NCBI GenBank assembly: GCA_902778245.1 | Contig: CACYXH010000052.1 | Location: 1-46,168, forward strand | Direction of reading: 5' to 3' | DNA length: 46,168 nucleotides | Origin: an uncultured Lachnospiraceae bacterium | Lineage (GTDB): Bacteria; Bacillota; Clostridia; Lachnospirales; Lachnospiraceae | Shown: in pieces, positions 35,520 to 42,603 of the stretch | Position numbering within the stretch: position 1 is the stretch's first letter | Layout of the letters: every line of letters starts with the position of its first letter | Notes under the pieces: generated by a model | Told to the model about the DNA's origin: nothing | Seen by the model: the letters and a program-made list of their open reading frames with translations, nothing else | The model's database searches: none | Made by a program: the position numbers and the translations under genes

Positions 35520-35940
35520 CAGTGTATATCTGACAACAGAGGAGTTTCTGCTGTTAGCTTCAGGAGCGGGGCTTGAGCAGATAGAAGGTGTTTTTCGGGA
35601 TTCGCCTGATGAGGTTACTAGGGAGCGGTTGTGCGAATCTCTTTTTACGCTATGTAATCGGGGATTAATGAGCAATGTAAATGAAAACGGCGCAATTTTT
35701 TTCAAACCGGAAAAGATTCTTGAAGAGTTGTTTCAGAATATAAAAAAAGCACAGAGTACCTCCGCGGCATTTCGTTATGGCGAGGAGGAACCTGCCTTGT
35801 ATTGCTACATAGGCAAAATGACAGTGGTCTGTGAAGTAAGCCAAGCAGATGAGAATGCGATCCGGATATTTGAACTCCCCTATGAGGAATTTGGGGAGTG
35901 GATGGAGGAGAAGGGATATTATTTAAAGAAAACGCTTTGA
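35506..35940 (+). CDS. Hypothetical cytosolic protein of the secretion cluster
   Basis: 144 residues, family not recognised. It overlaps the LytTR gene by 14 bases; AAGGAG lies 13 bases before the ATG. The N-terminal half looks like a winged-helix or similar helical fold (LTTEEFLLLASGAGLE, RERLCESLFTLCNRGLM) and the C-terminal half is beta-rich (ALYCYIGKMTVVCEVS). No signal peptide or membrane helix. The place between EssC and the ubiquitin-like protein is where chaperone or adaptor genes often occur in T7SS loci; that role is a guess. Confidence 0.65.
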   Translation: MNLYNSVYLTTEEFLLLASGAGLEQIEGVFRDSPDEVTRERLCESLFTLCNRGLMSNVNENGAIFFKPEKILEELFQNIKKAQSTSAAFRYGEEEPALYCYIGKMTVVCEVSQADENAIRIFELPYEEFGEWMEEKGYYLKKTL

Positions 35941-35979
35941 TAAACAAGTTATATTGCCAGTGAGGAGGTACACATAATA

Positions 35980-36228
35980 ATGATTCTTGTGGATATTTAT
36001 GTGCCGTCGATGAATACGACCTATGATTTTCAATTAGATGAAACCCGGAGTGTGAGGGTGTTGACGGACGAAATTGTAGAAATATTGCAGAGGAAGACGG
36101 GGGGTATTGCAGAGCAGGAAAATAGTGCCTTTGTCCTATGCTCTTATGAAAATAAGGAGATGTTACCCTTCGGGAAGACACTGCAGGAGACAGGAGTCAA
36201 AAATGGAAGTAAGTTGTTTCTCATATGA
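35980..36228 (+). CDS. YukD/EsaB-like ubiquitin-fold protein
   Basis: 82 residues, the size of YukD/EsaB, the small ubiquitin-like component of Gram-positive T7SS. The predicted pattern fits: strand ILVDIYVPSMNTTYDFQL, helix VLTDEIVEILQRKTG, and final strands with LPFGKTLQETGVKNGSKLFLI, typical of YukD family ends. GAGGAGG is present upstream. EsaB is needed for secretion but its mechanism is not settled. Confidence 0.8.
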   Translation: MILVDIYVPSMNTTYDFQLDETRSVRVLTDEIVEILQRKTGGIAEQENSAFVLCSYENKEMLPFGKTLQETGVKNGSKLFLI

Positions 36229-36371
36229 GGCATAAGAAAGGTTATTCATCGGAAAAAAATGTCATCCATCGCTATTTTGTTCTGCACAAGTATTTATCGT
36301 GTAAAATCCTAACTATGAAAAGAAAAGACAAAAGAACAAATCGGAAAGTATAGTTGGAGACGGGATAAGGT

Positions 36372-36734
36372 ATGTATGAGATCAATGAACAGAAATTAGA
36401 AATGTCTTCTATTGTACTGCATGAAATGTCGGATCGACTGTGGGAATATGAGAACCGAATAGAAACAGTCAGAAGAAGCCTGAAGCCTGGCACTACTTCT
36501 GCTAAATCGATTGACGGGTATTTGAGGCAGGAGGAGCAACAGCTTCATGATATGGCTCATAAAATGAAAAATTACAGCGATGGTCTGAAAGGTTGTGTCA
36601 GGATATACAGGGAGTGCGATGACTGTATAACTGAATGGGATTTTCGGCGGGAGATTTTTCCCGTTATTATAAGGAAGTTTAATCTCACAGATGTGACAAG
36701 ACAGTTGCACGGTCTGGGAGAAATAAAATTTTAA
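36372..36734 (+). CDS. Helical WXG100-like protein without the WXG motif
   Basis: 120 residues, almost entirely alpha-helical with a central break near SLKPGTTSAKSIDGY, as in helical hairpin proteins of the ESAT-6 superfamily. No Trp-x-Gly is present. The second helix (LKGCVRIYRECDDCITEW) resembles the end of the N-terminal domains of the effectors downstream. It is first of six small genes in a row. It could be a partner or chaperone for WXG100 proteins or effectors. A 143-base gap precedes it. Confidence 0.65.
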   Translation: MYEINEQKLEMSSIVLHEMSDRLWEYENRIETVRRSLKPGTTSAKSIDGYLRQEEQQLHDMAHKMKNYSDGLKGCVRIYRECDDCITEWDFRREIFPVIIRKFNLTDVTRQLHGLGEIKF

Positions 36735-36756
36735 ATGACAGACAGGAGGGACGAAG

Positions 36757-37059
36757 GTGGCAGACAAGATCAGAGTTAATACGGGAAGCCTTACAGTCAC
36801 GAGGGATACCGTCAATCGTCAGGTTGGAAATATCAATAACCAGATATCTGAACTGAATGGAGATATCGCAAAGCTGGACAGCATGTGGGAGGGCGAAGCG
36901 CACGAAGCATTTCATTCTGCTTTTTTAGCGGACGTGTTCCAACTGCAGAAACTTTGCAAGAGTTTGGAGAGTATTGTTTCGTATGAGAGCAATGCGATAA
37001 AAGAGTATAACCAGTGTGAACAGCAGGTGGCAGCCCTGATTGCCGGTATCAATGTATAG
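36757..37059 (+). CDS. WXG100 family secreted protein (1 of 5)
   Basis: 100 residues from GTG 36757 with AGGAGG upstream. Classical ESAT-6/EsxA architecture: two helices joined by the turn MWEGEAHEAF. The C-terminus contains Y-N-Q-C-E, compatible with the YxxxD/E export signal. These proteins are exported as dimers by EssC and can be needed for secretion of other substrates. Confidence 0.9.
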   Translation: MADKIRVNTGSLTVTRDTVNRQVGNINNQISELNGDIAKLDSMWEGEAHEAFHSAFLADVFQLQKLCKSLESIVSYESNAIKEYNQCEQQVAALIAGINV

Positions 37060-37070
37060 GAGAGTGAGTT

Positions 37071-37385
37071 ATGGCGATTAATTTAAGAGTTACTCCGGAT
37101 GTGTTGACCAGCGAGGCTGGTGCAATAACGGATAAGATAGGCAAGATTGAGACCAATCTCCAGACTATTAATGAGCAGATCCATTCTTCCAAAAACTATT
37201 GGGAGGGAGAGGCGAGTGATGTGCACCAGGAAAAATATCGGAAGATAGAGGATGAAACAAAAAAAATAATAAAAAGACTGAAAAGACATCCGCAGCATTT
37301 GTTGGAAATGGCGGGATTGTATAAGTCAACAGAATCGGAAAATCAGGCCCTGTCACAAAAGCTTCCCAGCAATCCGATTCAGTAA
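37071..37385 (+). CDS. WXG100 family secreted protein (2 of 5)
   Basis: 104 residues with the turn YWEGEASDVHQEKY between two long helices. It begins 11 bases after the previous gene. It is divergent from its neighbours, so it is not a recent duplicate, and may form a heterodimer with one of them. Confidence 0.88.
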   Translation: MAINLRVTPDVLTSEAGAITDKIGKIETNLQTINEQIHSSKNYWEGEASDVHQEKYRKIEDETKKIIKRLKRHPQHLLEMAGLYKSTESENQALSQKLPSNPIQ

Positions 37386-37394
37386 GGAGGGGAA

Positions 37395-37709
37395 ATGGCA
37401 AAGAGTTTATACCAGATCAATCTGGACTACAATAAAGCGCTCCAACAGGCTGCGGAGCTGGAAGCGATCGCAAGAGAATTAAAAAATCTGGCGGATTCAG
37501 AATTTCATTCCTGTTTGGAACAGGTAGCTGCTAACTGGAAAGGAGACAATGCTCAGGCATATATCAAAAAAGGCCAGCGGCTTAAAAATCAGATGTTGAC
37601 AAGTGCGACAGAACTGAACAATGTAGCAAAAACGATTCGCTCTATTGCAAAACGAACCAGACAGGCAGACCGAAACGCATATTTTATCGCGTTATCATCG
37701 GGAAATTAA
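37395..37709 (+). CDS. WXG100 family secreted protein (3 of 5)
   Basis: 104 residues with WKGDNAQAYIKKG at the inter-helix turn. AAGGAGG lies just before ATG 37395. It is more basic than the others (KKGQRLKN, AKRTRQADR), which suggests a different pairing partner. Confidence 0.87.
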   Translation: MAKSLYQINLDYNKALQQAAELEAIARELKNLADSEFHSCLEQVAANWKGDNAQAYIKKGQRLKNQMLTSATELNNVAKTIRSIAKRTRQADRNAYFIALSSGN

Positions 37710-37761
37710 TCCTGATTTTAACATAGTCAATATTATTATCAAATCTAAAAGGAGGAAGAAC

Positions 37762-38058
37762 ATGGCAGAATTTACCGTTACATCCAGTGAACTTACAAAC
37801 AAGGCAAATGAACTTGAGAGACTGAACAATCAGCTCCAGCAGAAGATCCAGTTTTTGGAATCAGAGGAGGGCAGTCTCAGCAGCATGTGGGAAGGAGATT
37901 CCCATGACGCGTTTTCAAGCAGTTTTAAAACTGACAAAGCAAAAATGACTTTGTTTCATGCGGAAATCGCGAAATATGTCTCATCTCTGAGAGTGATTGC
38001 CGCAAAGTATGAAGTGGCAGAGAGAACCAATGTTGCGACCGCATCCAGTTCAAATTAA
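37762..38058 (+). CDS. WXG100 family secreted protein (4 of 5), EsxA-like
   Basis: 98 residues from ATG 37762 with AAGGAGG upstream; the open frame back to 37645 overlaps the preceding gene and is not used. The turn is MWEGDSHDAFSSSF and the C-terminus has Y-E-V-A-E, a YxxxE signal. Size and sequence make this the closest EsxA-like member of the set. Confidence 0.92.
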   Translation: MAEFTVTSSELTNKANELERLNNQLQQKIQFLESEEGSLSSMWEGDSHDAFSSSFKTDKAKMTLFHAEIAKYVSSLRVIAAKYEVAERTNVATASSSN

Positions 38059-38090
38059 TCATTATTGTGAAAAAATAAGGAGAATGAATT

Positions 38091-38405
38091 ATGGCAAATA
38101 TTATCCATGTAGCGCCGGCAAAACTTACCTCTACAGCAGGAAGCTTTGAGACCACGGCAGGTGAAGTAAAATCTCTCACTACCACGATGACGTCAACCGT
38201 ACAGCAGCTGTCCGGAAGAGTTTGGAGCGGAGATGCTGCTTCGGCATATACATCTAAATTCAATGGACTTCAGGGAGATATCAATAAATTGTATACAATG
38301 ATTATTAAGCATTCAAATCATCTGAAATCAATAGCCAGAGAATTTGATGCGAAAGAGTCAGAGAATGTAACAGAGGCAAATTCTAACAGAGGCAAATTCT
38401 CTTAA
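38091..38405 (+). CDS. WXG100 family secreted protein (5 of 5)
   Basis: 104 residues; the turn is VWSGDAASAYTSKF. AAGGAG lies upstream of the ATG. The first helix is rich in Thr and Ser. It closes the WXG100 group; a 172-base gap with an inverted-repeat element follows. Confidence 0.88.
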   Translation: MANIIHVAPAKLTSTAGSFETTAGEVKSLTTTMTSTVQQLSGRVWSGDAASAYTSKFNGLQGDINKLYTMIIKHSNHLKSIAREFDAKESENVTEANSNRGKFS

Positions 38406-38456
38406 TAGTAACGTAATTTCGTGATTGTATAATTTGATCTCTGGAGTTACAATGAT

Positions 38457-38573
38457 AAAGAGGCTGTCGCATGGTGCGGTCGATGAATTAATATTTTTCA
38501 GTGAAAAGGCCCAGTCAGCAAAAGGTCCGTGAATATATTGATGTTCCACGCACATTTATGGGGCAGTCTCTTT
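38457..38573. repeat. 117-bp element with imperfect terminal inverted repeats
   Basis: The left end AAAGAGGCTGTCGCAT and the right end ATGGGGCAGTCTCTTT are inverted copies with a few mismatches. GAGGCTGTC-type ends recall insertion sequences common in Firmicutes, so this may be a MITE or a solo remnant. It has no coding capacity and sits just before the FHA pseudoprotease gene, possibly replacing that gene's own ribosome site region. Confidence 0.5.
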
Positions 38574-38592
38574 ACATATGAGAGTGATGAAT

Positions 38593-38865
38593 ATGGATAA
38601 TTGTTTTCGACACAGGCTGGGGACAGAAGTTTTATTATTTGCTCTGATCAGTATCATTGCTTTACATCCGGTCAGGATTGATGCTAACGAGGTATCTCCG
38701 GAGCCGATTATGGAGGCCCGCTCCGGGATTGTACGTGTCAGATCCCTGTGTATGGACGGAAGCAGTGTGTTGGAGAGCAGGGAGAGGACAGGATTCCTGA
38801 TCGGAGAAAAAGGATATCAACGGCAGAGGGACTGGAGTTTAGCAGTGACGAGAAGAAACAGATAG
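38593..38865 (+). pseudogene. N-terminal part of trypsin-like TM-FHA protein, frame broken near 38812
   Basis: A signal peptide or anchor (RLGTEVLLFALISIIAL, then DANE) is followed by the first strands of a trypsin/DegP-like domain (SGIVRVRS, RTGFLIGEK). The frame then runs into a shadow and stops at 38865. ATGs at 38578, 38587 and 38593 are all possible starts; none has a strong ribosome site. The same protein continues in the frame of 38748-39818. Confidence 0.7.
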
Positions 38866-39818
38866 GACAAAAACATAAGCTGGATGAGAATGCTCAGATC
38901 AGTTCGGAAATCGATATTATTTTTCAGGGAGATGTAGAAGTAGGCGTATCTATCGTCGGAAGCAGCGAGCAGAAGGATCTGGCGATCCTGAAACTTAATC
39001 AGACTTTGTCCGACAAATATACTTTAGAATTTTCAGGAAACGAAGCATCAAAGGGTATGACAGTCTGGCTATTGACGTTTCCTTTCAACATAGAAGAACG
39101 GGAAGAGAATTACGGAACAACAGATGTAGTGGTGGGCAGCGGAACAATAAAGAATATTGCCAGGGATGCTTTGAACGATATCCGGTATTTGTCTTACGAT
39201 ATTGCTGAAGACGATGGGGCGCTCGGCGGACCTGTTTTGGCGGGTGATGGAAGCGTGCTGGGAATGAATGTGCAGTCTGATGATGGTGGCAGTCTGGCTT
39301 TGGATGGGCAGGAAATTATGCAGTTACTTGAACTGCACAATGTAAGGTATTCAATAAAAGCACAGGAGAACACGGTTAAGCATAGCAGATGGCCTGTTAT
39401 TCTTGGAAGTTTGATTTTTGCCTTGCTGCTATGGCTGGTTTCGCAATTAATGAAGTTGAAAAAAACCAGGAAAAGGCAGCAGGGGAAACAGAGATTGAGA
39501 CGGAAAACAAAAGATAGATTTCCAGCAAATGCAATCTTAGTGCGATTATTGGATAATAGTTCTGTTGCGTTAGAGGCACCTCGGTTTACTATGGGTTCTT
39601 CTCAGGGTGCCGATTATACCATCACAGGTAACCGTAAGGTAAGCAGGGCTCATGCAGTGATCACCAGGGATAAAGAAAAATATTTTCTGGAAGATCTTGG
39701 CTCTACAAATGGCACTTCTGTGAATGGGAAGAAACTCAGAGTGGGCGAACGGATGCAGTTGGCAGATGGAGACAGCATCATGCTGGCTAATGAAAAATTT
39801 GAGTTTAGACAAAGGTGA
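38748..39818 (+). CDS. Degenerate trypsin-like - TM - FHA protein, C-terminal part
   Basis: Genuine coding starts near 38812 (ISTAEGLEF); the part before is shadow. The serine-protease fold is recognisable from KDLAILKL, MTVWLLTFPFN and the final DDGALGGPVLAGDGSVLGM. The catalytic His is absent (STAEGL where TAAH-like sequence is expected) and the Ser is Leu (GALGGP instead of GxSGGP), so it should be proteolytically inactive. A transmembrane helix (WPVILGSLIFALLLWLV) follows. The C-terminal FHA domain is canonical: FTMGSSQGAD, VSRAHAVIT, GSTNGTSVNGKK. It is probably an outside-facing binding domain with a cytosolic phosphothreonine reader. Confidence 0.8.
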   Translation: MYGRKQCVGEQGEDRIPDRRKRISTAEGLEFSSDEKKQIGQKHKLDENAQISSEIDIIFQGDVEVGVSIVGSSEQKDLAILKLNQTLSDKYTLEFSGNEASKGMTVWLLTFPFNIEEREENYGTTDVVVGSGTIKNIARDALNDIRYLSYDIAEDDGALGGPVLAGDGSVLGMNVQSDDGGSLALDGQEIMQLLELHNVRYSIKAQENTVKHSRWPVILGSLIFALLLWLVSQLMKLKKTRKRQQGKQRLRRKTKDRFPANAILVRLLDNSSVALEAPRFTMGSSQGADYTITGNRKVSRAHAVITRDKEKYFLEDLGSTNGTSVNGKKLRVGERMQLADGDSIMLANEKFEFRQR

Positions 39819-39823
39819 GCAAG

Positions 39824-40240
39824 ATGTTTATTCTGGGCATTTTTCTGATTATAAGCGGATTAGTTTTTCTTGGTATTACGTTGTTTATGAAGCATTTTGT
39901 ACAAAGTACGAGTGAGCAGTGGGTAAAGTCAAAGGGAAGAATTGCCGGATATAATACGGAAGATTATTCTTCTATGGTCATTCCACTGGTGCAGATTGTT
40001 GATAATGGAAATACGGTCGTTGCATCTGCTTCGACCATCAGAGATAAGAAGAAGCCGATCGTTGGTACGGAAGTTGATGTAGAATATCGGAAAAACGTTT
40101 TCTCTAATGGAAAATGTACCTATCAGATTATTATTTTGGATGACAGAGGAAAAAGCGCAAATGAAGAAAACATACTATTAGTATTCACAGCAATAACAAT
40201 TATATTCCTTGTGGTAGGAGCCATAATCATTATTATTTAA
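39824..40240 (+). CDS. Two-TM membrane protein, DUF3592-like
   Basis: 138 residues from ATG 39824 (GTG 39815 is a possible earlier start overlapping the previous gene). Hydrophobic helices flank a small beta-rich domain (TVVASASTIRDKKKPIVGTEVDVEYRK split over about 70 residues), a layout seen in DUF3592-type proteins. Role unknown; it may complete the membrane complex or protect against a secreted effector. Confidence 0.65.
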   Translation: MFILGIFLIISGLVFLGITLFMKHFVQSTSEQWVKSKGRIAGYNTEDYSSMVIPLVQIVDNGNTVVASASTIRDKKKPIVGTEVDVEYRKNVFSNGKCTYQIIILDDRGKSANEENILLVFTAITIIFLVVGAIIIII

Positions 40241-40290
40241 TGGTGAAACTTATTTTAAATGGAGGTTAATGTCACTTACGGAAATATTTA

Positions 40291-40328
40291 ATCCCATCAA
40301 AGGTTTCCCCTTGTAGCTTTGATGGGAT
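40291..40328 (+). terminator. Perfect 12-bp hairpin between membrane protein and cargo genes
   Basis: ATCCCATCAAAG and its complement CTTTGATGGGAT enclose a 14-base loop. No T-run follows, so termination is uncertain. It marks the likely boundary between the secretion machinery and the cargo genes. Confidence 0.45.
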
Positions 40329-40353
40329 GGGTTATTAAAAAGAAGGGATTTAT

Positions 40354-40974
40354 ATGCAGGACAGAGTATATATCAAAGAGAAAGATCTGGTTCAGATGAT
40401 GCAAGTCTTAGATATCAAAGAGATACCAGGGACAGGATTGATTATGGCAGGAACCATTGCAGGTGCTGTAAAAATGACCAGTGCATCCATGGGATCGCAG
40501 CCTGGCGGAGACTCTGACATCCCAGAAACACAAGAATATTGTAGGCAGATGGAGAGCCTTCTCTTATCTTTGATGATAATTCAAAAAAGTACACACCGCC
40601 TGATCGTCAAACCGGGCCAAGGTTTTCTTTATGAATATCGGAATTTTTATCTGGTGGACAATGGAATCGTGGTTCTGGACAAGAAACGCGGTTCCGAATG
40701 TGTCTGTTTCACACTTGTTCCTTATATTACTTTGGCAGTCGGCGCAGTTTCGGATGTCGGTGCAGCAAAGACGGAGTACACCGTATCTGCAAGACAGCTT
40801 ATCCAGGCTCTGGAAGAAAAGATCATCCGCATTACAGAGATCTCTCCGAATGGAGATGAGGAATATAACTCGGAATGTATTCCAGGACATGAACCCTTGG
40901 AAATTGAGCGTATGATGCGCTTTCTGATATATGCTCATCAGGAATGTATGAAAGGAGCAACAGATTATGTTTGA
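40354..40974 (+). CDS. Hypothetical protein encoded upstream of metallopeptidase effector
   Basis: 206 residues, family not recognised, with no signal peptide and one moderately hydrophobic stretch (GTGLIMAGTIAGAV). AAGAAGGG precedes the ATG. It overlaps the effector gene by eight bases, so the two are translationally coupled. In T7SS cargo operons the gene before the effector often encodes a dedicated chaperone or targeting factor; EspG-like or Lap-like function is possible but not shown. Confidence 0.6.
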   Translation: MQDRVYIKEKDLVQMMQVLDIKEIPGTGLIMAGTIAGAVKMTSASMGSQPGGDSDIPETQEYCRQMESLLLSLMIIQKSTHRLIVKPGQGFLYEYRNFYLVDNGIVVLDKKRGSECVCFTLVPYITLAVGAVSDVGAAKTEYTVSARQLIQALEEKIIRITEISPNGDEEYNSECIPGHEPLEIERMMRFLIYAHQECMKGATDYV

Positions 40975-41917
40975 TTTTACAGTTCATCCATCTGCTTTGC
41001 AAAAAAATGCCTCTTTTCTGCAGAATTGTCGTTCCTCCCTGCGAAATCTTTCCGCTGATATCCGGGGGATTCAAGGAGATCTTGTTCTGCAAGGCATGGC
41101 AGCGTTTTATCCTCGAAAGGTACTTGGCAGTTTAAGTGAAGACGTTCTGGATGAAGCCGCCAGGGCGGAGTCCCTGCGGGAAGCGCTTCTTCACATCGTT
41201 AAAGCTTATCAGAAAACGGAGGAAAAGATTACCTGCCACACAAGAAATGCGGAACAAGGTGCGGAGTATATTACAGATTCTCCCAGAAGTGACCGACAGG
41301 CATATATCAACAGTTATGTGGTCGGCAACACGTGGGAAATTCTGACATTGCTCATCAAATATTGGAACAATCCGGAGAAAAGGGCTGAGGCAATACAAGA
41401 CCACTATATGTCTTACACAGCTCAGAATTTGCTGAATAAACAAGAATACTCCGAGCAGACCTGGAACAGCGCTTCTTTGGAGGAAAGAAAGACAATGCTG
41501 ATCAACCTTCTGGACGAACTGAATCTTATCATGGGACTCCAGGTGACGGATTATAAATTTGACAATCTAGGTGCTTCGACACGTGGACAGTATAGTTCCA
41601 GTACAAATTCTGTCACGATTAATCTTGATTATGTGGATCCTGCGAACGGGAGGTCTGACAGTTATATGGTCATGCGCACCATGATTCACGAAATGCGTCA
41701 TGCGTATCAGCATGCCGCCGTCAACAATCCGGATAAATTTAATGTGAGCGAAGAAACGCGAAAGCAGTGGGCTGCGAACTTTAACGATTACAAAAGCGCA
41801 AAGACAGACGGCTATGACGCTTATGTGGAACAGCCAATCGAATACGATGCCAAGCGTTTTGCGGGTCAGTATCAGGATATCAAAGGACACACTCCGACCT
41901 ACGCCGGAACATGGTGA
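40967..41917 (+). CDS. Predicted T7SS effector: N-terminal helical domain plus HExxH metallopeptidase
   Basis: 316 residues. The N-terminal ~95 residues form helices resembling WXG/LXG-type targeting domains (FTVHPSALQKNASFLQNCRS to IVKAYQKTEEKI). The C-terminal half is a zincin. The zinc motif is HEMRH at 241-245, preceded by the strand SVTINLDYV, and Glu292 in EQPIEYDAKRFA is a candidate third ligand. There is no signal peptide, as expected for EssC substrates. Toxin activity against bacteria or hosts is inferred, not shown. The next gene encodes an exported small protein that may be its immunity factor. Confidence 0.75.
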   Translation: MFDFTVHPSALQKNASFLQNCRSSLRNLSADIRGIQGDLVLQGMAAFYPRKVLGSLSEDVLDEAARAESLREALLHIVKAYQKTEEKITCHTRNAEQGAEYITDSPRSDRQAYINSYVVGNTWEILTLLIKYWNNPEKRAEAIQDHYMSYTAQNLLNKQEYSEQTWNSASLEERKTMLINLLDELNLIMGLQVTDYKFDNLGASTRGQYSSSTNSVTINLDYVDPANGRSDSYMVMRTMIHEMRHAYQHAAVNNPDKFNVSEETRKQWAANFNDYKSAKTDGYDAYVEQPIEYDAKRFAGQYQDIKGHTPTYAGTW

Positions 41918-41946
41918 CGCCGTCATTCGAAGAAGGGAGTTTCTAT

Positions 41947-42327
41947 ATGTGGTATAAAATGGTGTTTCTCGCCCTGTGCTTAATATCGTTTGGAACATTG
42001 CCGATGCAGATGACTCGGATTGTTGCTGTACAATCAGAACCGGAGGAAAATATGAACGAGAATTCCATAATTAATGCAAATAAGAATCTGTTTATTGTAG
42101 AACTGAACGTGAAAGAAAAGCCTGCGGAAGGCGCAGCCTCTCAGCTGACAGCAGTCGGATGCGGGCGCATTGTCGAGATTAAAGATTTGGATGGGACAGA
42201 TAATGCCTATGCCATGACTCTTGTTGATGAAAAAGGAGACAGTTACTATGTTACGATGAGTTATGACGGCTATCTAGGTTTTGTAAAAGACAATGAAGGA
42301 AATTATCTCGTAATGCCGATAGATTGA
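41947..42327 (+). CDS. Exported small protein, candidate immunity factor
   Basis: 126 residues from ATG 41947 (AGAAGGG upstream; the frame open to 41911 is not supported). An N-terminal signal or anchor (YKMVFLALCLISFGTLP) is followed by a small beta-rich domain (LFIVELNVKEKP, GRIVEIKDLDG, DSYYVTMSYDGY). There is no lipobox Cys. It follows the effector by 29 bases. An exported inhibitor would make sense if the effector acts outside the membrane. Confidence 0.65.
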   Translation: MWYKMVFLALCLISFGTLPMQMTRIVAVQSEPEENMNENSIINANKNLFIVELNVKEKPAEGAASQLTAVGCGRIVEIKDLDGTDNAYAMTLVDEKGDSYYVTMSYDGYLGFVKDNEGNYLVMPID

Positions 42328-42411
42328 AGCTTTTCATATTATCACAACAAAAAAACATTGTTTTGTTAAATAGAAAACACAATATTTTGGATATGAAGAA
42401 GGAGCATTGCT

Positions 42412-42465
42412 ATGAAAAAACAAGTATTAGCGATTTCTGCTTTCATGATGACCTTTCCTGTTTGA
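42412..42465 (+). pseudogene. 17-codon signal-peptide remnant
   Basis: After a good ribosome site (AAGAAGGAG) the sequence reads MKKQVLAISAFMMTFPV and stops. This is the start of an export signal without a mature protein. It is probably the remains of a lost exported gene, perhaps another immunity gene. The region up to 42603 is AT-rich and shows nothing else apart from a promoter. Confidence 0.5.
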
Positions 42466-42535
42466 TCACATAATCAAGAAGAGATTAAAGATAGCAAAAA
42501 GTCAAATTAATGTTTGTAAACTATATGCTTTTTTA

Positions 42536-42565
42536 TTGATCTTTCAAATTATTTTAAACTATTAT
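42536..42565 (+). promoter_or_regulatory. Possible promoter of the Gly/Ala-rich effector
   Basis: TTGATC (42536-42541) and TATTAT (42560-42565) are separated by 18 bases, about 40 bases upstream of ATG 42604, in an AT-rich region. Confidence 0.4.
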
Positions 42566-42603
42566 CCATTACAATAATGACCAAATAACAGGAGGAGGTT
42601 ATC

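Noticed and set aside
36277..36307. Promoter before the WXG100 group (TTGTTC and TAAAAT)
   Set aside because: The spacer is 19 bases and the -35 is poor, so it was not listed although a promoter near here is likely.
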